Source: Xanthobacteraceae bacterium
GTDB taxonomy: Bacteria; Pseudomonadota; Alphaproteobacteria; Rhizobiales; Xanthobacteraceae
Length of the DNA: 7,236 nucleotides
Assembly: GCA_030039655.1 (NCBI GenBank)
Contig: JASHVC010000581.1
Coordinates: 1 to 7,236, forward strand
Direction: 5' to 3'
This document shows positions 5,941-7,236 of the stretch, in pieces; position 1 is the first letter of the stretch, and each line of letters opens with the position of its first letter. The notes beneath the pieces were generated by a model. It worked only from the letters and a program-made list of their open reading frames with translations, had not been told where the DNA came from and searched no databases. The translations under genes were made by a program, and so were the position numbers.

Positions 5941-6966
5941 ATGTTGTTACCCACATCCCTGGTCGGTTCTTACCCGCAGCCGGAATGGCTGATCGACCGC
6001 GACAAGCTGTCGAAGCAGGTGCCGCGCGTACGTGCCGGCGACCTCTGGCTCGTCGCACTCGACAAGCTGGAAGCCGCCCAGGACGACGCCACGCTTCTGG
6101 CCATCCGCGACCAGGAGCGCGCCGGACTCGACATCATCACCGACGGCGAGCAGCGCCGCGAAAGCTATTCCAACCGCTTCGCCACCGCCCTCGACGGCAT
6201 CGACGTGGAAAAGCCCGGCACTACCATCAATCGCAGCGGCAAGCCCATTCCGGTGCCGCGCGTGGTCGGGCCGATCCGGCGCACGCGTCCGATCGAGCTC
6301 CGCGACCTGAAAGTGCTGCGCGCCAATACCGACCGCCCCATCAAGGCGACGGTCCCAGGCCCCTTCACCATGGGCAAGCAAGCGCAGGACGACTACTACA
6401 AGGACGAGGAAGCCGTAGCGCTAGCCTATGCGGACGCCGTGAATGCCGAGATCAAAGATCTCTTCGCCGCCGGCGCCGATGTGGTGCAGATCGACGAGCC
6501 GTGGATGCAGCAGCATCCCGAGAAGGCGCGGCAATATGGCCTAAAGGCGCTCAACCGCGCGCTCAATGGCGTGGCCGGCACAATCGCGGTGCACCTGTGC
6601 TTCGGCTATGCGGCGGTGGTGCACGACAAGCCGACGGGCTACTCGTTCCTCGCGGAACTTGAAAACTCGAAGGCTCAGCAGATATCCATCGAAGCCGCGC
6701 AGCCGAAGCTCGATCTCGCGGTCTTGCGGCAGCTGCCGAGCAAAACCATCATTCTGGGGGTCATAGACTTGGCGGACATGACCGTCGAGACGCCGCAGAT
6801 CGTGGCCGACCGCATCCGGAGGGCGCTCGCCCATGTGCCGGCAAACCGAGTGGTGGTGGCGCCCGATTGCGGTATGAAATACCTGCCGCGCGCAGTGGCC
6901 TTTGCTAAGATGAAGGCGATGGCTGAAGGCGCAGCGATGGTGCGGCACGAACTAAACGGTGCGTGA
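5941..6966 (+). CDS. Cobalamin-independent methionine synthase family protein (stand-alone MetE C-terminal domain)
   Basis: This 341-residue cytoplasmic TIM-barrel protein equals the catalytic C-terminal half of MetE, which transfers a methyl group to homocysteine through zinc; full MetE is about 750 residues. The zinc ligands are all visible: His218 and Cys220 in HLCFGY, Glu251 in ISIEAAQP, and Cys310 in APDCGMKYLPR. Other family motifs are LVGSYPQPEW at 7-16, TDGEQRRESYSNRF at 67-80, VPGPFTMG at 138-145 and QIDEPW at 183-188. The N-terminal domain of MetE is absent, as in the 'core' methionine synthases, so the methyl donor and even the acceptor are uncertain; epoxyalkane:coenzyme M transferases share this zinc fold. 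ATG 5941 starts at the conserved MLLPTSLVGSYP, but no good ribosome site precedes it. TTG 5914 (nine more residues) has GGAGG 7 bases upstream and is a real alternative. It lies 59 bases before an intradiol dioxygenase gene, probably in one transcript. Confidence 0.9.
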   Translation: MLLPTSLVGSYPQPEWLIDRDKLSKQVPRVRAGDLWLVALDKLEAAQDDATLLAIRDQERAGLDIITDGEQRRESYSNRFATALDGIDVEKPGTTINRSGKPIPVPRVVGPIRRTRPIELRDLKVLRANTDRPIKATVPGPFTMGKQAQDDYYKDEEAVALAYADAVNAEIKDLFAAGADVVQIDEPWMQQHPEKARQYGLKALNRALNGVAGTIAVHLCFGYAAVVHDKPTGYSFLAELENSKAQQISIEAAQPKLDLAVLRQLPSKTIILGVIDLADMTVETPQIVADRIRRALAHVPANRVVVAPDCGMKYLPRAVAFAKMKAMAEGAAMVRHELNGA

Positions 6967-7025
6967 GTTCATATGTGAAGAGTTCGCGCTTATTGTTCGC
7001 GGACCGAAGATTAAGGGAGACCACG
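6967..7025 (+). promoter_or_regulatory. Gap before the dioxygenase with a 7-base direct repeat and ribosome site
   Basis: Holds gttcgcg twice (6982-6988 and 6995-7001, 13 bases apart), then GGGAGA at 7015-7020 five bases before the ATG. No terminator hairpin is visible, so readthrough from the MetE-like gene is likely. The repeat could be a small operator, but a chance match is quite possible. Confidence 0.3.
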
Positions 7026-7236
7026 ATGCCTAATGCAACCGAACAGACTTTGACCGACATCGTGCGCCAGCGATGGAGCGACATTCCCGATCCGCGGCTG
7101 CGGCAGGTGATGCAGGCTTTGGTCAAGCACGCCCACGCCTTTGTGCGCGAGATCGAGCCGACCTCGGCCGAATGGGCCACGGCCATCGATTTCCTCACCC
7201 GCACCGGCCAGATGTGCGACGACAAGCGTCAGGAAT
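7026..7236 (+). CDS. Intradiol ring-cleavage dioxygenase (catechol/hydroxyquinol 1,2-dioxygenase type), N-terminal fragment
   Basis: The first 70 residues of a gene that runs off the window. They match the helical N-terminal domain (Dioxygenase_N) of catechol and hydroxyquinol 1,2-dioxygenases: IPDPRLRQVMQALVKHAHAFV, then EIEPTSAEWATAIDFL and TGQMCDDKRQE. This domain forms the dimer interface. The iron-binding Tyr/Tyr/His/His domain lies beyond the edge, so activity and substrate cannot be judged. The family cleaves an aromatic ring between adjacent hydroxyls with oxygen, giving muconate or maleylacetate. The motif style (T-E-W-x-x-A-I-x-F-L, TGQ, D-x-RQE) leans to the hydroxyquinol branch, but this is a weak call. 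ATG 7026 follows GGGAGA (7015-7020) by 5 bases. Confidence 0.85.
   Translation, partial: MPNATEQTLTDIVRQRWSDIPDPRLRQVMQALVKHAHAFVREIEPTSAEWATAIDFLTRTGQMCDDKRQE

Noticed and set aside
5427..5954. Minus-strand open frame of 175 residues over the end of binding protein copy 2
   Set aside because: Antisense shadow of a conserved gene with no recognisable domain; it also crosses the palindrome.
5874..6662. 262-residue plus-strand frame overlapping the MetE-like gene
   Set aside because: Arginine-rich out-of-frame reading of a conserved gene carrying intact zinc-ligand motifs.
1..7236. tRNA, rRNA, CRISPR array, insertion sequence or phage attachment site
   Set aside because: No cloverleaf-like segment, regularly spaced repeats, transposase or terminal inverted repeats were seen; almost all sequence is accounted for by conserved genes.

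Overview
The window reads as high-GC alphaproteobacterial chromosome, most like the Bradyrhizobium/Rhodopseudomonas (Nitrobacteraceae) group. I infer this from the strong G/C preference at third codon positions, GGAGG-type ribosome sites, the protein families present, and a G/C-rich palindrome between genes of a kind common in those genomes. It encodes periplasmic uptake and periplasmic oxidation, plus the start of aromatic ring cleavage. No RNA genes, insertion sequences, CRISPR arrays or origins were seen.

Layout. (1) Bases 1-1092, plus strand: the C-terminal end of an ABC permease followed 3 bases later by its complete ATPase, of the nitrate/sulfonate/taurine (NitT/TauT) type. (2) Bases 1094-2988, minus strand: a two-gene unit encoding an exported PQQ-type sorbosone/pyranose dehydrogenase and, downstream of it, a small exported di-heme cytochrome c. 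This unit converges on the ATPase gene, with only one base between the two stop codons. (3) Bases 2989-3215: a divergent regulatory region of 227 bases, the longest gene-free stretch, holding dyads and a repeated 9-mer. (4) Bases 3216-5867, plus strand: two tandem paralogous substrate-binding proteins of the branched-chain amino acid type (Peripla_BP_6), about 73% identical by hand count in the mature part, both with Tat-like signal peptides. (5) Bases 5883-5908: a perfect 10-bp-arm palindrome followed by a T-rich run. (6) Bases 5941-6966, plus strand: a stand-alone homologue of the catalytic half of cobalamin-independent methionine synthase with all zinc ligands present. (7) Bases 7026-7236, plus strand: the N-terminus of an intradiol ring-cleavage dioxygenase (catechol/hydroxyquinol type), cut off by the window edge.

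How they may work together (inference). The plus-strand genes from 3216 onward look like part of a catabolic locus: binding proteins capture a small organic acid or aromatic compound, and the dioxygenase opens an aromatic ring. The MetE-like protein may handle a methyl or thiol transfer, or may be an ordinary methionine synthase. The minus-strand pair would oxidise a sugar or alcohol in the periplasm and pass electrons through cytochrome c to the respiratory chain. No gene is new at the family level. The points of interest are the combination, the duplicated binding proteins without permeases in the window, the core-MetE next to a ring-cleavage enzyme, and two hairpins placed at gene starts.
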